NCBI RefSeq assembly: GCF_014170305.1
Contig: NZ_LZZT01000053.1
Coordinates: 1-64,000, forward strand
Source of the DNA: Achromobacter sp. UMC71
Lineage (GTDB): Bacteria; Pseudomonadota; Gammaproteobacteria; Burkholderiales; Burkholderiaceae_B
DNA: 64,000 nucleotides
Direction of reading: 5' to 3'
Shown here: positions 49,637 to 58,301 of the stretch, piece by piece
Layout of the letters: every line of letters starts with the position of its first letter
How positions within the stretch are numbered: the first letter of the stretch is position 1
The notes under the pieces: generated by a model
What the model was told of the DNA's origin: nothing
What the model saw: the letters and a program-made list of their open reading frames with translations, nothing else
The model's database searches: none
Made by a program: the position numbers and the translations under genes

Positions 49637-50086
49637 TTACTTGCCCGCGGGGCCCAGCGCCTCGGCCCAGTTCTTTTTCATGGCGGCGATGCGGTCCACG
49701 TAAGCGGATTTCAGGCAGGCGGCGTCGGGGCAACGGTCGCGCACGGTAGTGCGCCATTGCGTCTGCTCTTTCGCCACCGGATCGCGCCATTCCCCGGTTT
49801 CACCGTCACGGCCAGCGGTTTCGGCCTGAATCTTGTCGTAAAGCGCCTTCACCTGATCGTCCAGCTTGGACAGCGAGGGTTCGGCGCAGATGAGATGTTC
49901 GACATGGGTTTTCGCGGCCTTGCAGTCGAAGCCGGCGGCATGCGCGGCACGAATCGGCAGGAAAGGAGCGCTGGCGAGAACCGCCCCGATTACCGCATGC
50001 AGGATCGCGTGTTTGCCTTGGGCACGTTGCCGGCACCGGCCTTCCGTGATGCCGGGCGATATCGCCGCGAGAACGGGGTTGCGCAC
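49637..50086 (-). CDS. LprI-like exported protein (DUF1311)
   Basis: 149 residues from GTG 50086, chosen because AGGAG lies 8 bases upstream; further upstream codons lack a start with support. The signal peptide ends in HAAGF, so the mature protein is periplasmic. The mature domain has four Cys (FDCKAAKTHVEHLICAEP, DRCPDAACLKSAY) and the LDxxxxALYDKI pattern of lysozyme inhibitor LprI-like proteins. The N-terminal region before the hydrophobic core is unusually long. A paralog-like gene lies at 51188-51934. Confidence 0.75.
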   Translation of the reverse strand: MRNPVLAAISPGITEGRCRQRAQGKHAILHAVIGAVLASAPFLPIRAAHAAGFDCKAAKTHVEHLICAEPSLSKLDDQVKALYDKIQAETAGRDGETGEWRDPVAKEQTQWRTTVRDRCPDAACLKSAYVDRIAAMKKNWAEALGPAGK

Positions 50087-50248
50087 GTCTTTCACTCCTG
50101 AATGGTCTGCGGCCACCGATATGATGGACCAGGCGATCGATTTTCCCGTTTGTCGAGAGCTTGCGCAACTTTTGGCCGCGGTGCCCCAGTTTGCTGCGTA
50201 GAGCGGCCACATGGTAATTCCCCCATTATTAGCGACAACGCTTTTACG

Positions 50249-50276
50249 GGGGGATTACCGGACTCGAACCCACGAC
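50249..50276 (-). other. tRNA T-arm-like fragment
   Basis: On the minus strand the sequence CGTGGGTTCGAGTCCGG looks like the variable-loop/T-arm end of a tRNA gene. The second half of the T stem does not pair, and no acceptor stem, anticodon arm or CCA follows, so it is not a working tRNA. It could be a left-over of a tRNA 3' end used as an attachment site, or chance. Confidence 0.2.
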
Positions 50277-50383
50277 AACTGAAATCGCAAGGCCGCCATC
50301 GAAGCCGTCCTCGGCCCATTCAAAGGGTTCCGTGATTAGAATACGCACACGTCCAATGGCGTTGGGCCGTCACACGGAATTTC

Positions 50384-50896
50384 ATGAAAAACATCCGATC
50401 CTTCACGTTCGCGCTTGCCGCCTTTGCCGTTACGGTCGCCATGGTCAATCCAGCCGCGGCGGAACAGGGATGCGCGGACGGCTATAAACCCACTCCCACG
50501 CAGAACGGCGTTGAATGCCGGCCGGTTCCCGGCCTGTACAGAGGGCCGGGCGGGAACGCCGCCCCCCAGGTCCGCTGGGAGGAACGCTGGGGCGCGATCG
50601 TCATGGATGCTGCTTCCGGCATGACGGGCATAGGCGGAAGCCAGCCCACCGAGGCAGACGCCATCACGGCTGCTACGGCCATGTGTCAGCGCAAGGGCGG
50701 CAAGAATTGCCGCGTCGACATCACCTATTCCAATCAATGCGGCGCACTCGCGTGGGGCAGCAACCATGCCGTCTCGGCCCGCGGGCGGACGCTGGAAATC
50801 GCGTCCAAGTACGCGATTGACGCGTGCGAGAAAACGACCGGCAAGAAGTGCGAGGTCTTCTTCTCCGATTGCAGCTTGCCGGTGCGAGTCCAATAA
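50384..50896 (+). CDS. DUF4189-domain exported protein
   Basis: 170 residues with a signal peptide ending in AAAEQ near residue 26. The mature part has the DUF4189 pattern RWGAIVMDAASGMTGIGG and Cys-rich segments (AMCQRKGGKNCRVDITYSNQCGALAWG, DACEKTTGKKCEVFFSDCS) that suggest disulfides. Domain function is unknown. It sits between two LprI-like genes, so all three may act on cell-wall or lysozyme-related stress in the periplasm; this is inference. Confidence 0.85.
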   Translation: MKNIRSFTFALAAFAVTVAMVNPAAAEQGCADGYKPTPTQNGVECRPVPGLYRGPGGNAAPQVRWEERWGAIVMDAASGMTGIGGSQPTEADAITAATAMCQRKGGKNCRVDITYSNQCGALAWGSNHAVSARGRTLEIASKYAIDACEKTTGKKCEVFFSDCSLPVRVQ

Positions 50897-51187
50897 CCGG
50901 ACAATCAGGCACAGCATGTTGACGCACGCTGGCGTCATATCCTGGCGTCTATGGCCTGCGCCGACAGGAAAGGCAGCACGTGACCGGAATCGGCGGGCGG
51001 CAGCACTACGCGACCACCTAAAAACTGAGCCCGGTATTGGAATAAGAATGCCTCTGCTGCTCCAGCGACAAGATCACAAGACCAGAGATCTGCATTAGCT
51101 CGGTTAAGCTGATTTGACGTGTCACAAGGCAGATGTGTTGTGCCGTACGCAAGACATCATCGACATACAACTTGAGAAGATAGGATC

Positions 51188-51934
51188 ATGACCCAGCCGC
51201 ATTCAACACGCCCACCCGCCTACGCACTGAAGATACGGTTTGCACCTGCGATGAAGCTTCTCTTTACGTTGGGCCTTGCAACGCTATGGACTGGCGCCCA
51301 AGCCGCCAGTTTTGATTGCAACAAGGCCGTAGGCACTACCGAAAGGTTGATCTGTAGCGATGCCGAGACATCCGCGCTGGATGGAAAATTGCAAGGGGCC
51401 TATGAAACAGCACTGGCCGCAACCGATGCCTATGGCAAGAAAGCGTTGACTAAAGAACAGCGCAACTGGATTAAATACGCGCGTGACATTTGTCAAGACA
51501 GCGCCTGCCTGCAGCAGGCATACACAACCCGCATCGCCATGCTGGCGCGTAATGAGGCACATATTGCCAATGGCGAGGTGTACTCAGACTGCAAGCTGCC
51601 GGGCAACCAAACCGTTAGTGGCGAATGCGTCAATGTTGTGGCGATTCGTGATCCCAACTCCCGTGTTGAATCGTTCAACCAATCGTTGGCGCATCAGAAG
51701 CAAAACGGCCGAATCATCGGTTGCAGCCGGCTGATTGATCTACCGGTTGGCGTCGCTGGGAGTAATCACAGTTTTGGCGGCTCCTGCGTATTGCAGGAAG
51801 GTACGCAGCGCAAGAACGTGAGGATCTGCAACGACGATATGTTCGGGCATTTCCAAGTAGAGCCGTCCACGCCACAGGATGCCTCGGACAAGCGCTTGGT
51901 CGACTTTACTTACGCGCAATGCTACGGCGGTTGA
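51188..51934 (+). CDS. LprI-like exported protein with extra C-terminal domain
   Basis: 248 residues from ATG 51188, which has AGGA four bases upstream; ATG 51251 would give a normal signal peptide directly and is an alternative. The LprI-type domain covers about residues 42-115, with FDCNKAVGTTERLICSD and an RDICQDSACLQQAY element. A further roughly 130 residues contain more Cys and have no motif I recognise. Lysozyme inhibitors of this class act in the periplasm or at the surface. Confidence 0.8.
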   Translation: MTQPHSTRPPAYALKIRFAPAMKLLFTLGLATLWTGAQAASFDCNKAVGTTERLICSDAETSALDGKLQGAYETALAATDAYGKKALTKEQRNWIKYARDICQDSACLQQAYTTRIAMLARNEAHIANGEVYSDCKLPGNQTVSGECVNVVAIRDPNSRVESFNQSLAHQKQNGRIIGCSRLIDLPVGVAGSNHSFGGSCVLQEGTQRKNVRICNDDMFGHFQVEPSTPQDASDKRLVDFTYAQCYGG

Positions 51935-52661
51935 TGGTAAGCGCCCGGGCCCATCCGTGATTTTGTGTGCGAGGCATATCACGAGGGCTAAAGACCATGG
52001 ATATGCCGATGAAGAAGAGACGCACAGCAGCCGCCCCGGCGGCGGCCCGTGGGCCGCTGCCGGGGCGGCCGAGGCGGCTTGAGAAAACACCGGCAGGGGG
52101 CCGGTGTCAGGTCAATACCAGCTCAGTACACGCCCAGCGAGGTTCAAGACCTGTTGCTGAAGCGACCTGGTGCTGACAGTCAATGTCGGCAGCAGAAATC
52201 CTTTGGGACCGGGTGCAGGTGGTCTCGCCATCCTGTCGACGTTACCGTTGGCCGAGCAGAACGAGTGCATTCGCGCGAAGGCGAAGCGGCTGAACGGTTA
52301 TGGATCTCTTCGGCGATCACCTAATGGATGAAGTCGTAGGCGGGCCGCGTTGGCACGGGACAACATCGACGTGGCGGTAATGCAAAGCCCGACCATCAAG
52401 CCGCTGGATGAGGCCAGCTTGGTCGAGTCGGTGCGCTGCAAGTACCGATTAGTCGCTGGCGCCCTCCCCATGCGGCATGATCGGTATGGTATCAACCGGG
52501 AGGCGCTGGCCGGCCGGATCAAACGCTGGCTGCCTTGAACGCCAAGTGGCAGTCGCCGATCGCGCCAACTGGGACTTCGGCAATATCAGTAAGCCACCTT
52601 TCATTCGGGGCGACGCCTGCCGTAAGTCCTTGAATGTGACAATGGAGACGGCTACGCGAGT
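51935..52661. other. Non-coding or decayed stretch with two strong hairpins
   Basis: No intact gene. A large hairpin has 19-base arms (52030-52048 and 52051-52069) with one wobble mismatch. A second, ACACCGGC-N5-GCCGGTGT, is at 52087-52107. Short frames after 52180 look like gene fragments. One at 52350-52538 (62 codons) ends in a charged helix and has protein-like composition but no identifiable family. GC content is lower than in the neighbourhood. Confidence 0.4.
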
Positions 52662-53678
52662 ATGAGTGCAATCCTGCAAGTCACGGAAGAACCCCTGGCC
52701 GAGGAGGACATCCGGCTGCTGCGCCGTAGCCGCAGCGGCAGATCGCTGATGGCCGTGTTCGCTGGCCTAATGTTCCTGCTGCTGACGAGCAGCGCGATCC
52801 TGTGCGTCGTCCTGGTCGTGTCCGATCCCAGCCTGCGCCACGGTGCCGACGGCATGCTGGTGCTGTCGTGCGCGGTGGCGGTGGGGGGCTTCGCGGCCGT
52901 TCTTGGACGCAGGTTGTTGCGCATGCCGCGCGCTTGGCGCCGCTTCAACCAGGCGTTGAGGGGGCGACTATCCAAGCAGATCGTTTCCGGCCACCTGACC
53001 GGCTTTGGCCCGTCTGAAGGGCCTGGCATCTGCTACCTCTTCGGCGAGCAGCGCGTGGACGTGGCCCTGCCGTTCTGGAACGAAATCACGAGGGATACCC
53101 GTCATGGCTCGTGCCCCCTGACGGCCGTGGCGCTGACAGATTTGCCAGTGCGCCTGCATCTGCTGACGCTGTGGCCCGGCTCGCCGCCGGTGCTGCTGCG
53201 GTCAGAATACCCGATGAGCGCACAGGCCTTGAATTCGGTCGAGGAAATCAGCGATGCCGACCGCGAGACGGTGCGCAAGGAAGAACTGGGCGCGCGCAAG
53301 CTCTTCTACGCGCTCGCCCTGGTAGCCCTGGCCGGCAGCCTGTTCCTCGGGCCCTTGATCCTGTTGGCCGCATTCTTCGTACTCATGGGACTCGTCCTGG
53401 GCATGCGCAGCCCCAGGCTTAAGCGCGCCCGCTACAAGCACGGGGTGCGCGGCGTGGTCGAAGAGATCGTGACCTACCGCGTGCGCACGACCAACCCGAA
53501 CGTCTCCACGCTGGTCCACAACTATCGCATCGGCGGCGTGATGTACCGGGTCGAGCACTTCGGGCAGGAGGCCGCACCGGGCCAGGGCGTCGCGTTCGAG
53601 TATCTGGACGGAGCGGACTTCCTCGGACCGCGTGCCTTGTTCTTCCAGATCGAAGACCAGCCCACCATGACGCTATGA
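52662..53678 (+). CDS. Membrane protein of unknown function
   Basis: 338 residues with about four transmembrane helices in two pairs (residues 28-55 and 65-82, then 212-245). The helix pairs are separated by a charged cytoplasmic or periplasmic region. The last 75 residues form a soluble beta-rich tail. No motif recognised. ATG 52662 lies near GGAGACGG, a weak ribosome-binding site. Codon use fits a real gene. The stop overlaps a relic of an autotransporter start (ATGA at 53675). Confidence 0.75.
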   Translation: MSAILQVTEEPLAEEDIRLLRRSRSGRSLMAVFAGLMFLLLTSSAILCVVLVVSDPSLRHGADGMLVLSCAVAVGGFAAVLGRRLLRMPRAWRRFNQALRGRLSKQIVSGHLTGFGPSEGPGICYLFGEQRVDVALPFWNEITRDTRHGSCPLTAVALTDLPVRLHLLTLWPGSPPVLLRSEYPMSAQALNSVEEISDADRETVRKEELGARKLFYALALVALAGSLFLGPLILLAAFFVLMGLVLGMRSPRLKRARYKHGVRGVVEEIVTYRVRTTNPNVSTLVHNYRIGGVMYRVEHFGQEAAPGQGVAFEYLDGADFLGPRALFFQIEDQPTMTL

Positions 53679-53830
53679 GCACACTGTCGCGCATCCCGCC
53701 CATGCCCAGCTGGTCTCCAGTACCGGAGATAGTGCCTGGGGCGGTCCAAACGCCGCATTGGACCGTCGGAGGCGATCTGATCGTGGGCGACTCCCTCAGC
53801 GGCGGTTCGCCACCTCGGAAAATGGCATGA
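53675..53830 (+). pseudogene. Relic of an autotransporter N-terminus
   Basis: A 51-codon frame contains VPGAVQTPHWTVGGDLIVGDSL, almost the same as the mature start of the autotransporter at 38576 (FPGAVLTPHWPVGGDLIVGDTL). The rest of the protein is missing; sequence becomes unrelated after about 25 matching residues. It overlaps the preceding gene by four bases, but no signal peptide is present. Interpreted as the stump of a second autotransporter copy. Confidence 0.6.
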
Positions 53831-53955
53831 TCGGCGCACACGACCTGGACCTCTTCATCATCGAAGACGCTCCCGTCAAGGTGGTGCGCCGGGTGGTCGA
53901 GTTCCACGAAAAGATCAACTCGGACGCGCAATACGCACCGTCCCTGCCGGCCTGA
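53815..53955 (+). pseudogene. C-terminal relic of a LOG-family-like gene
   Basis: The frame at 53815-53955 reads ENGMIGAHDLDLFIIEDAP and then VKVVRRVVEFHEKI, and ends before a strong terminator. This resembles the last helix region of LOG/TIGR00730 nucleotide hydrolases, which end in xMISPxDLDLFxVTDDPxEAV. No N-terminal part is present and the frame joins directly to the autotransporter relic. The identification is from memory and only moderate. Confidence 0.4.
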
Positions 53956-53976
53956 ACGTTCTTCGCCACTCCTATG

Positions 53977-54002
53977 AAAAATGCCCCCTCGGGGGCATTT
54001 TT
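53977..54002. terminator. Intrinsic terminator, symmetric
   Basis: AAAAATGCCCCC (53977-53988) pairs perfectly with GGGGGCATTTTT (53991-54002) with a two-base loop. The A-run and T-run make it able to stop transcription from both strands. It follows the LOG-like relic on the plus strand and lies just beyond a minus-strand frame that stops at 54002. Confidence 0.85.
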
Positions 54003-54565
54003 CACTTCCGCATGAACGCCGGCACGACCTCGGCCGGGATGGGACACACGTATGGCTGGCCACGGCTCGAGGCCGCCGATGCCCTTGAGATGGCAGAGCA
54101 AACCGAGGTTTGATGCATCCTGGCTGGCGAGCGGTCGCTTGCCGGCCAGATGCGGTCATTACTGACATGCCACGCGGCGCCAAGCTGCTTGCCATTCTTG
54201 TGCAGGTTGGTCCACGCCGATATGTTCTCGGACGAATGAGAAGGCGATTGCGTCATTCGGGCCGTCACTAAGTGGCAGTGCAGACGTCCACGGCACCGTG
54301 CGTTCGTCACGATGTGCCTAGCGAGCAAATTAGGAGAAACTCTCTCCGCGAATGCGATTCGTGCTCACATTGCGCGCCGCATCGCTTGACGATCCTTGAC
54401 TTTTGAAACCTGGCGATACATTGCGACACACTGTACTCTTTTACGACATATGCAGTGTGCATAGTCCGTGCCGGACGCTAGACCAGGCGGCGCGGAGGGC
54501 TGGACGGCTATCGACAGAATGGCTCTGCGCCTCCGCCCCAACCTTTTCCAAGTACTCGCCCATCT
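54003..54565. other. Intergenic stretch, possible minus-strand gene end
   Basis: No firm gene. A minus-strand frame ends at 54002 against the symmetric terminator with a protein-like C-terminus (YVCPIPAEVVPAFMRK), which may be the tail of a lost convergent gene. The remaining part before the GGDEF gene has lower GC and no clear promoter consensus. Confidence 0.3.
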
Positions 54566-55741
54566 ATGCCTGCAACCCTGCTCGAATGGTCTGTGCCAGC
54601 GGCGATTCTGTTGTGCGCCTTCGGACTCTGCGCTGCACGCTCGGTTGGCTTCTACACGCTCCAGTGGGGCTCTGCACTTGGTTGCCTGGGCATTGGTTAC
54701 ACCGTGATGCTCGTGCAGGCCACAGAGCTTTCCCCATATAAACAAGTCGTCGAGGACGCGTTCATTTTGGGCGGCGTCATATTGGCCTGCCGCGCCCTGC
54801 AAAACCGTCGTCGCAGGCAGACCCCTTACTACATTGATATTGCGGTCCTACTGGCCTCAACGATAATGGTAATCGTCTCAGTCGTGCTGTTTGCCAGCGC
54901 TAAGCTGGAGACGTTTTTCGTCCAGGCCTTTTGCGCGCTCGTGATCTGGCGAACCGCGCTCTCCTTTGCAATGCAGGTTGCAACTACGTCGGACAAGGTG
55001 CTCAGCGCCGCGTTTATCTTCATCGCGCTTGTTTTGACAGGTCAATGCGTCTTGTACATTACCGCCCCGACACCTCTTCTGGCAGTGGGAGAATGGAGAA
55101 CGTCCGTCTGGGGGACCTTGATCCAATACACCGGGCTACTTGGGAGCATTGTCCTGACCCTCGCGGTTTTCATAGCGACGAGCTGCGACAGAATAGAGAA
55201 ATATCGTCGCCAAGCCCATACCGACGCGTTGACGGGGCTGCTGAACCGACAGGGGCTGGACAGCCTTCTCGCCGTCGTTTCCAGGCGCGCCCTATCGGAT
55301 GCGGCTACGCCGACCGCACTGATCATGGCCGATATCGACAATTTCAAACGCATTAACGATGTCTTCGGCCACCCGTTTGGCGACATCGTACTGGCGCGAT
55401 TTGGCGCCCTGCTTCGGCCGGTGGCAGCCTCCCACATCTGCGCTGCTCGATTGGGAGGAGAAGAATTCCTATTGCTACTGCCCGCGGCAAATTTGGATAG
55501 CGCCGCCGCAATCGCCGAGGAGATCCGTGCAAAGTTCGTGGCGCAACGCTGGGACCCGCACGCTCCCAGCTCCCGTTTCACGGCCAGTATGGGGGTGACT
55601 TTGGTACAAGCGGGAGAACCTTTCTCCAATGCGATGAAGCGAGCAGACGACTTGCTTTACGAGGCGAAGCGACGAGGGCGAAACTGCACAGTTTCGAGTG
55701 TAGCGCCACGCGACACCGCACTCGAAGTTCATGTGCTATGA
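54566..55741 (+). CDS. Membrane diguanylate cyclase (GGDEF)
   Basis: 391 residues. Residues 1-210 hold about six transmembrane helices without a recognised sensor domain. The GGDEF domain begins near HTDALTGLLNRQGL (about residue 219), and the active loop is G297-G-E-E-F301, so catalysis of c-di-GMP from GTP is expected. The metal Asp lies in MADIDNFKRIND. An RxxD inhibitory site is not evident. GC is lower than in the neighbours, which fits the accessory character of this part. Confidence 0.9.
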   Translation: MPATLLEWSVPAAILLCAFGLCAARSVGFYTLQWGSALGCLGIGYTVMLVQATELSPYKQVVEDAFILGGVILACRALQNRRRRQTPYYIDIAVLLASTIMVIVSVVLFASAKLETFFVQAFCALVIWRTALSFAMQVATTSDKVLSAAFIFIALVLTGQCVLYITAPTPLLAVGEWRTSVWGTLIQYTGLLGSIVLTLAVFIATSCDRIEKYRRQAHTDALTGLLNRQGLDSLLAVVSRRALSDAATPTALIMADIDNFKRINDVFGHPFGDIVLARFGALLRPVAASHICAARLGGEEFLLLLPAANLDSAAAIAEEIRAKFVAQRWDPHAPSSRFTASMGVTLVQAGEPFSNAMKRADDLLYEAKRRGRNCTVSSVAPRDTALEVHVL

Positions 55742-55986
55742 AATTTCCATCCTAGATAAATCCATGGCTTGCCGCGCCCGAGGACCTACCCAGCCACCGT
55801 CAAGGTCCACTTCCGCTGCAACATAGTCATGGGAATTTCCAAACCGAACTTGGATGAATTTCGACACCAGAGGGCATCCCTATCGACATATGGGGACGCA
55901 GCTAGTTTCAACTTGAGTGCCCCCATTCCAAGTTGAACCACATTCGACACCGGGCCGCCAAGATGTAACAGCCCACCCCCACCCCC
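55742..55986. repeat. Intergenic region with IS-end-like repeats
   Basis: TTCGACACC occurs twice (55860-55868 and 55943-55951), 83 bases apart, and TTCAACTTG / CAAGTTGAA form a perfect 9-base inverted repeat (55907-55915 and 55929-55937). Such stacked short repeats with TGTCGAA-like ends (minus strand) resemble the terminal regions of IS21-type elements. No transposase is present. Probably a relic. Confidence 0.35.
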
Positions 55987-56014
55987 TTGAACCCCACCAC
56001 ATCATCCCTATAAT
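55987..56014 (+). promoter_or_regulatory. Sigma-70 promoter of groES-groEL
   Basis: TTGAAC (55987-55992) and TATAAT (56009-56014) are separated by 16 bases, a near-consensus vegetative promoter. The CIRCE repressor site begins at the end of the -10 box. Confidence 0.8.
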
Positions 56015-56040
56015 TAGCACTCGACTCTGGTGAGTGCTAA
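56014..56040. promoter_or_regulatory. CIRCE element (HrcA operator)
   Basis: A perfect TTAGCACTC-N9-GAGTGCTAA, identical to the consensus CIRCE. HrcA bound here blocks the groESL promoter under normal temperature and is released on heat shock. Confidence 0.95.
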
Positions 56041-56097
56041 CAGCCCTCCCGGGCCTAACCGATCATTCACTTTCTTCTTAAGTAACAGGAGTTCCTC

Positions 56098-56385
56098 ATG
56101 GCCTTGCGTCCCCTGGGCGATCGCGTGATCGTCAAACGCCTCGAAAACGAGCGCAAGACTGCCTCTGGCATCGTCATCCCCGACAGCGCCGCTGAAAAGC
56201 CCGATCAAGGTGAAGTCGTGGCCGTTGGCCCCGGCAAGAAGACCGAAGACGGCAAGATTCTGCCCGTCGACCTGAAGGCTGGCGACAAGGTTCTGTTCGG
56301 CAAGTACGCCGGCCAGTCCGTGAAGGTTGACGGCGAAGAGCTGCTCGTCATCCGCGAGGACGAAATCCTCGCCGTGGTCCAGTAA
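56098..56385 (+). CDS. groES: Co-chaperonin GroES
   Basis: 95 residues, full length. It starts MALRPLGDRVIVKRLE, has the mobile loop around ERKTASGIVIPDSAAEKP, and contains the conserved GDKVLFGKYAG. It forms the heptameric lid on GroEL in the cytoplasm. AGGAG precedes the ATG, and the gene lies behind a CIRCE-controlled promoter, 37 bases before groEL. Confidence 0.98.
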   Translation: MALRPLGDRVIVKRLENERKTASGIVIPDSAAEKPDQGEVVAVGPGKKTEDGKILPVDLKAGDKVLFGKYAGQSVKVDGEELLVIREDEILAVVQ

Positions 56386-56422
56386 ACCCTGCCTCAAACG
56401 AATTTTCGAAGGAAGCTAAGAA

Positions 56423-58063
56423 ATGGCTGCCAAGCAAGTATTGTTCGGTGACGACGCCCGCGTGCGCATCGTCCGCGGCGTGAATGTCCTCGCCAACGCT
56501 GTCAAGACCACCCTGGGCCCCAAGGGTCGCAACGTCGTGCTGGAGCGCTCGTTCGGCGCCCCGACCGTGACCAAGGACGGCGTGTCCGTCGCCAAGGAAA
56601 TCGAACTGAAGGACAAGTTCGAGAACATCGGCGCCCAACTGGTCAAGGACGTTGCCTCCAAGACCTCCGATAACGCCGGTGACGGCACCACGACCGCCAC
56701 CGTGCTGGCTCAAGCCATCGTCATGGAAGGCCTGAAGTACGTTGCCGCCGGTTTCAACCCGATCGACCTGAAGCGCGGCATCGACAAGGCTGTCGCCGCC
56801 GCCGTGGCCGAACTGAAGAAGCAATCCAAGCCGGTCACGACCAGCAAGGAAATCGCTCAAGTCGGTTCGATCTCGGCCAACAGCGATTCGTCCATCGGCC
56901 AGATCATCGCTGACGCGATGGACAAGGTCGGCAAGGAAGGCGTCATCACCGTCGAAGACGGCAAGTCGCTGGAAAACGAACTGGACGTCGTCGAAGGCAT
57001 GCAATTCGACCGCGGCTACCTGTCGCCCTACTTCATCAACAGCCCGGAAAAGCAAGTTGCCGTGCTGGAAGATCCGTTTGTCCTGATTTTCGACAAGAAG
57101 ATCAGCAACATCCGTGACCTGCTGCCCGTGCTGGAACAAGTCGCCAAGTCGAGCCGTCCGCTGCTGATCATCGCCGAAGACGTCGAAGGCGAAGCGCTGG
57201 CCACCCTGGTGGTGAACAACATCCGTGGCATCCTGAAGACCACCGCCGTCAAGGCGCCGGGCTTCGGCGACCGCCGCAAGGCCATGCTGGAAGACATCGC
57301 CATCCTGACGGGCGGCACGGTGATCTCCGAAGAAACCGGCATGTCGCTGGAAAAGGCCGGCCTGGCTGAACTGGGCCAAGCCAAGCGCATCGAAGTGGGC
57401 AAGGAAAACACCACGATCATCGACGGCGCTGGCGACAGCAAGTCGATCGAGGCTCGCGTCAAGCAAGTCCGTATCCAGATCGAAGAAGCCACGTCCGACT
57501 ACGACCGTGAAAAGCTGCAAGAACGCGTGGCCAAGCTGGCCGGCGGCGTTGCCGTGATTCGCGTTGGCGCTGCCACCGAAGTCGAAATGAAGGAAAAGAA
57601 GGCCCGCGTCGAAGATGCCCTGCACGCTACCCGCGCTGCCGTGGAAGAAGGCGTTGTGGCTGGTGGCGGCGTGGCCCTGCTGCGTGCCAAGCAAGCCATC
57701 GCTGACCTGAAGGGCGACACGCCTGACCAGAACGCCGGTATCAAGCTGATCCTGCGCGCTGTGGAAGAGCCCCTGCGCACCATCGTCACGAACGCCGGCG
57801 AAGAAGCCAGCGTCGTGGTCAGCAACGTGCTGAACGGCAAGGGCAACTACGGCTACAACGCCGCGACCGGCGAGTACACCGACCTGGTCGAGCAAGGCGT
57901 GCTGGATCCCACCAAGGTGACCCGCACCGCCCTGCAAAACGCTGCCTCCGTCGCCAGCCTGCTGCTGACGGCTGAAGCCGCCGTGGTCGAACTGGCCGAA
58001 GACAAGCCCGCTGCTCCGGCCATGCCGGGTGGCATGGGCGGCATGGGCGGCATGGACTTCTAA
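56423..58063 (+). CDS. groEL: Chaperonin GroEL
   Basis: 546 residues, the usual length, starting MAAKQVLFGDDAR and ending in the Gly-Met repeat GGMGGMGGMDF. The ATP-site segment DGTTTATVLAQAI is intact. It folds client proteins in the tetradecameric cage together with GroES. Expressed from the CIRCE promoter upstream of groES and followed by an intrinsic terminator. Codon use is strongly biased, as expected for an abundant protein. Confidence 0.99.
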   Translation: MAAKQVLFGDDARVRIVRGVNVLANAVKTTLGPKGRNVVLERSFGAPTVTKDGVSVAKEIELKDKFENIGAQLVKDVASKTSDNAGDGTTTATVLAQAIVMEGLKYVAAGFNPIDLKRGIDKAVAAAVAELKKQSKPVTTSKEIAQVGSISANSDSSIGQIIADAMDKVGKEGVITVEDGKSLENELDVVEGMQFDRGYLSPYFINSPEKQVAVLEDPFVLIFDKKISNIRDLLPVLEQVAKSSRPLLIIAEDVEGEALATLVVNNIRGILKTTAVKAPGFGDRRKAMLEDIAILTGGTVISEETGMSLEKAGLAELGQAKRIEVGKENTTIIDGAGDSKSIEARVKQVRIQIEEATSDYDREKLQERVAKLAGGVAVIRVGAATEVEMKEKKARVEDALHATRAAVEEGVVAGGGVALLRAKQAIADLKGDTPDQNAGIKLILRAVEEPLRTIVTNAGEEASVVVSNVLNGKGNYGYNAATGEYTDLVEQGVLDPTKVTRTALQNAASVASLLLTAEAAVVELAEDKPAAPAMPGGMGGMGGMDF

Positions 58064-58120
58064 GTCCCGCTTCTCCTGCAAGGCCTCCCCGGCTCCGGCC
58101 GGGGATCAGTACCCTGAAAG

Positions 58121-58155
58121 ACCCTCGGACCTTCGCCCCGGGGGTTTTTCTTTTT
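58121..58155 (+). terminator. Intrinsic terminator of groESL
   Basis: ACCCTCGG (58121-58128) pairs with CCGGGGGT (58138-58145) with one wobble, followed by a T-rich run to 58155. A second stem CCCCGGC-N4-GCCGGGG lies just upstream at 58087-58104. Confidence 0.75.
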
Positions 58156-58301
58156 GGGCGACGCGATCTGCCGCGGCGTCCTGATTGAGGCGGCTTTTCG
58201 GCCGTGCCGGCCGGGGCCGGAACGTTTGCCTACAAGTTGCGGGTTTCGCGCCGGCGCATGCGTCCCTACAATGAGGGATCCCAAGTCCGAGCCCAAGCCC
58301 C

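Noticed and set aside
51120..51147. TGTCACA followed by CGTA before the second LprI-like gene
   Set aside because: Spacing is 17 and the -10 element is CGTA, not CGTC, so it does not meet the ECF41 consensus.
52350..52538. 62-codon plus-strand frame resembling the end of a binding protein
   Set aside because: Too short, no start signal and no firm similarity.
56348..58081. 577-codon minus-strand frame opposite groEL
   Set aside because: It mirrors groEL over its whole length; codon bias of groEL leaves the antisense frame open, and the product has no known features.
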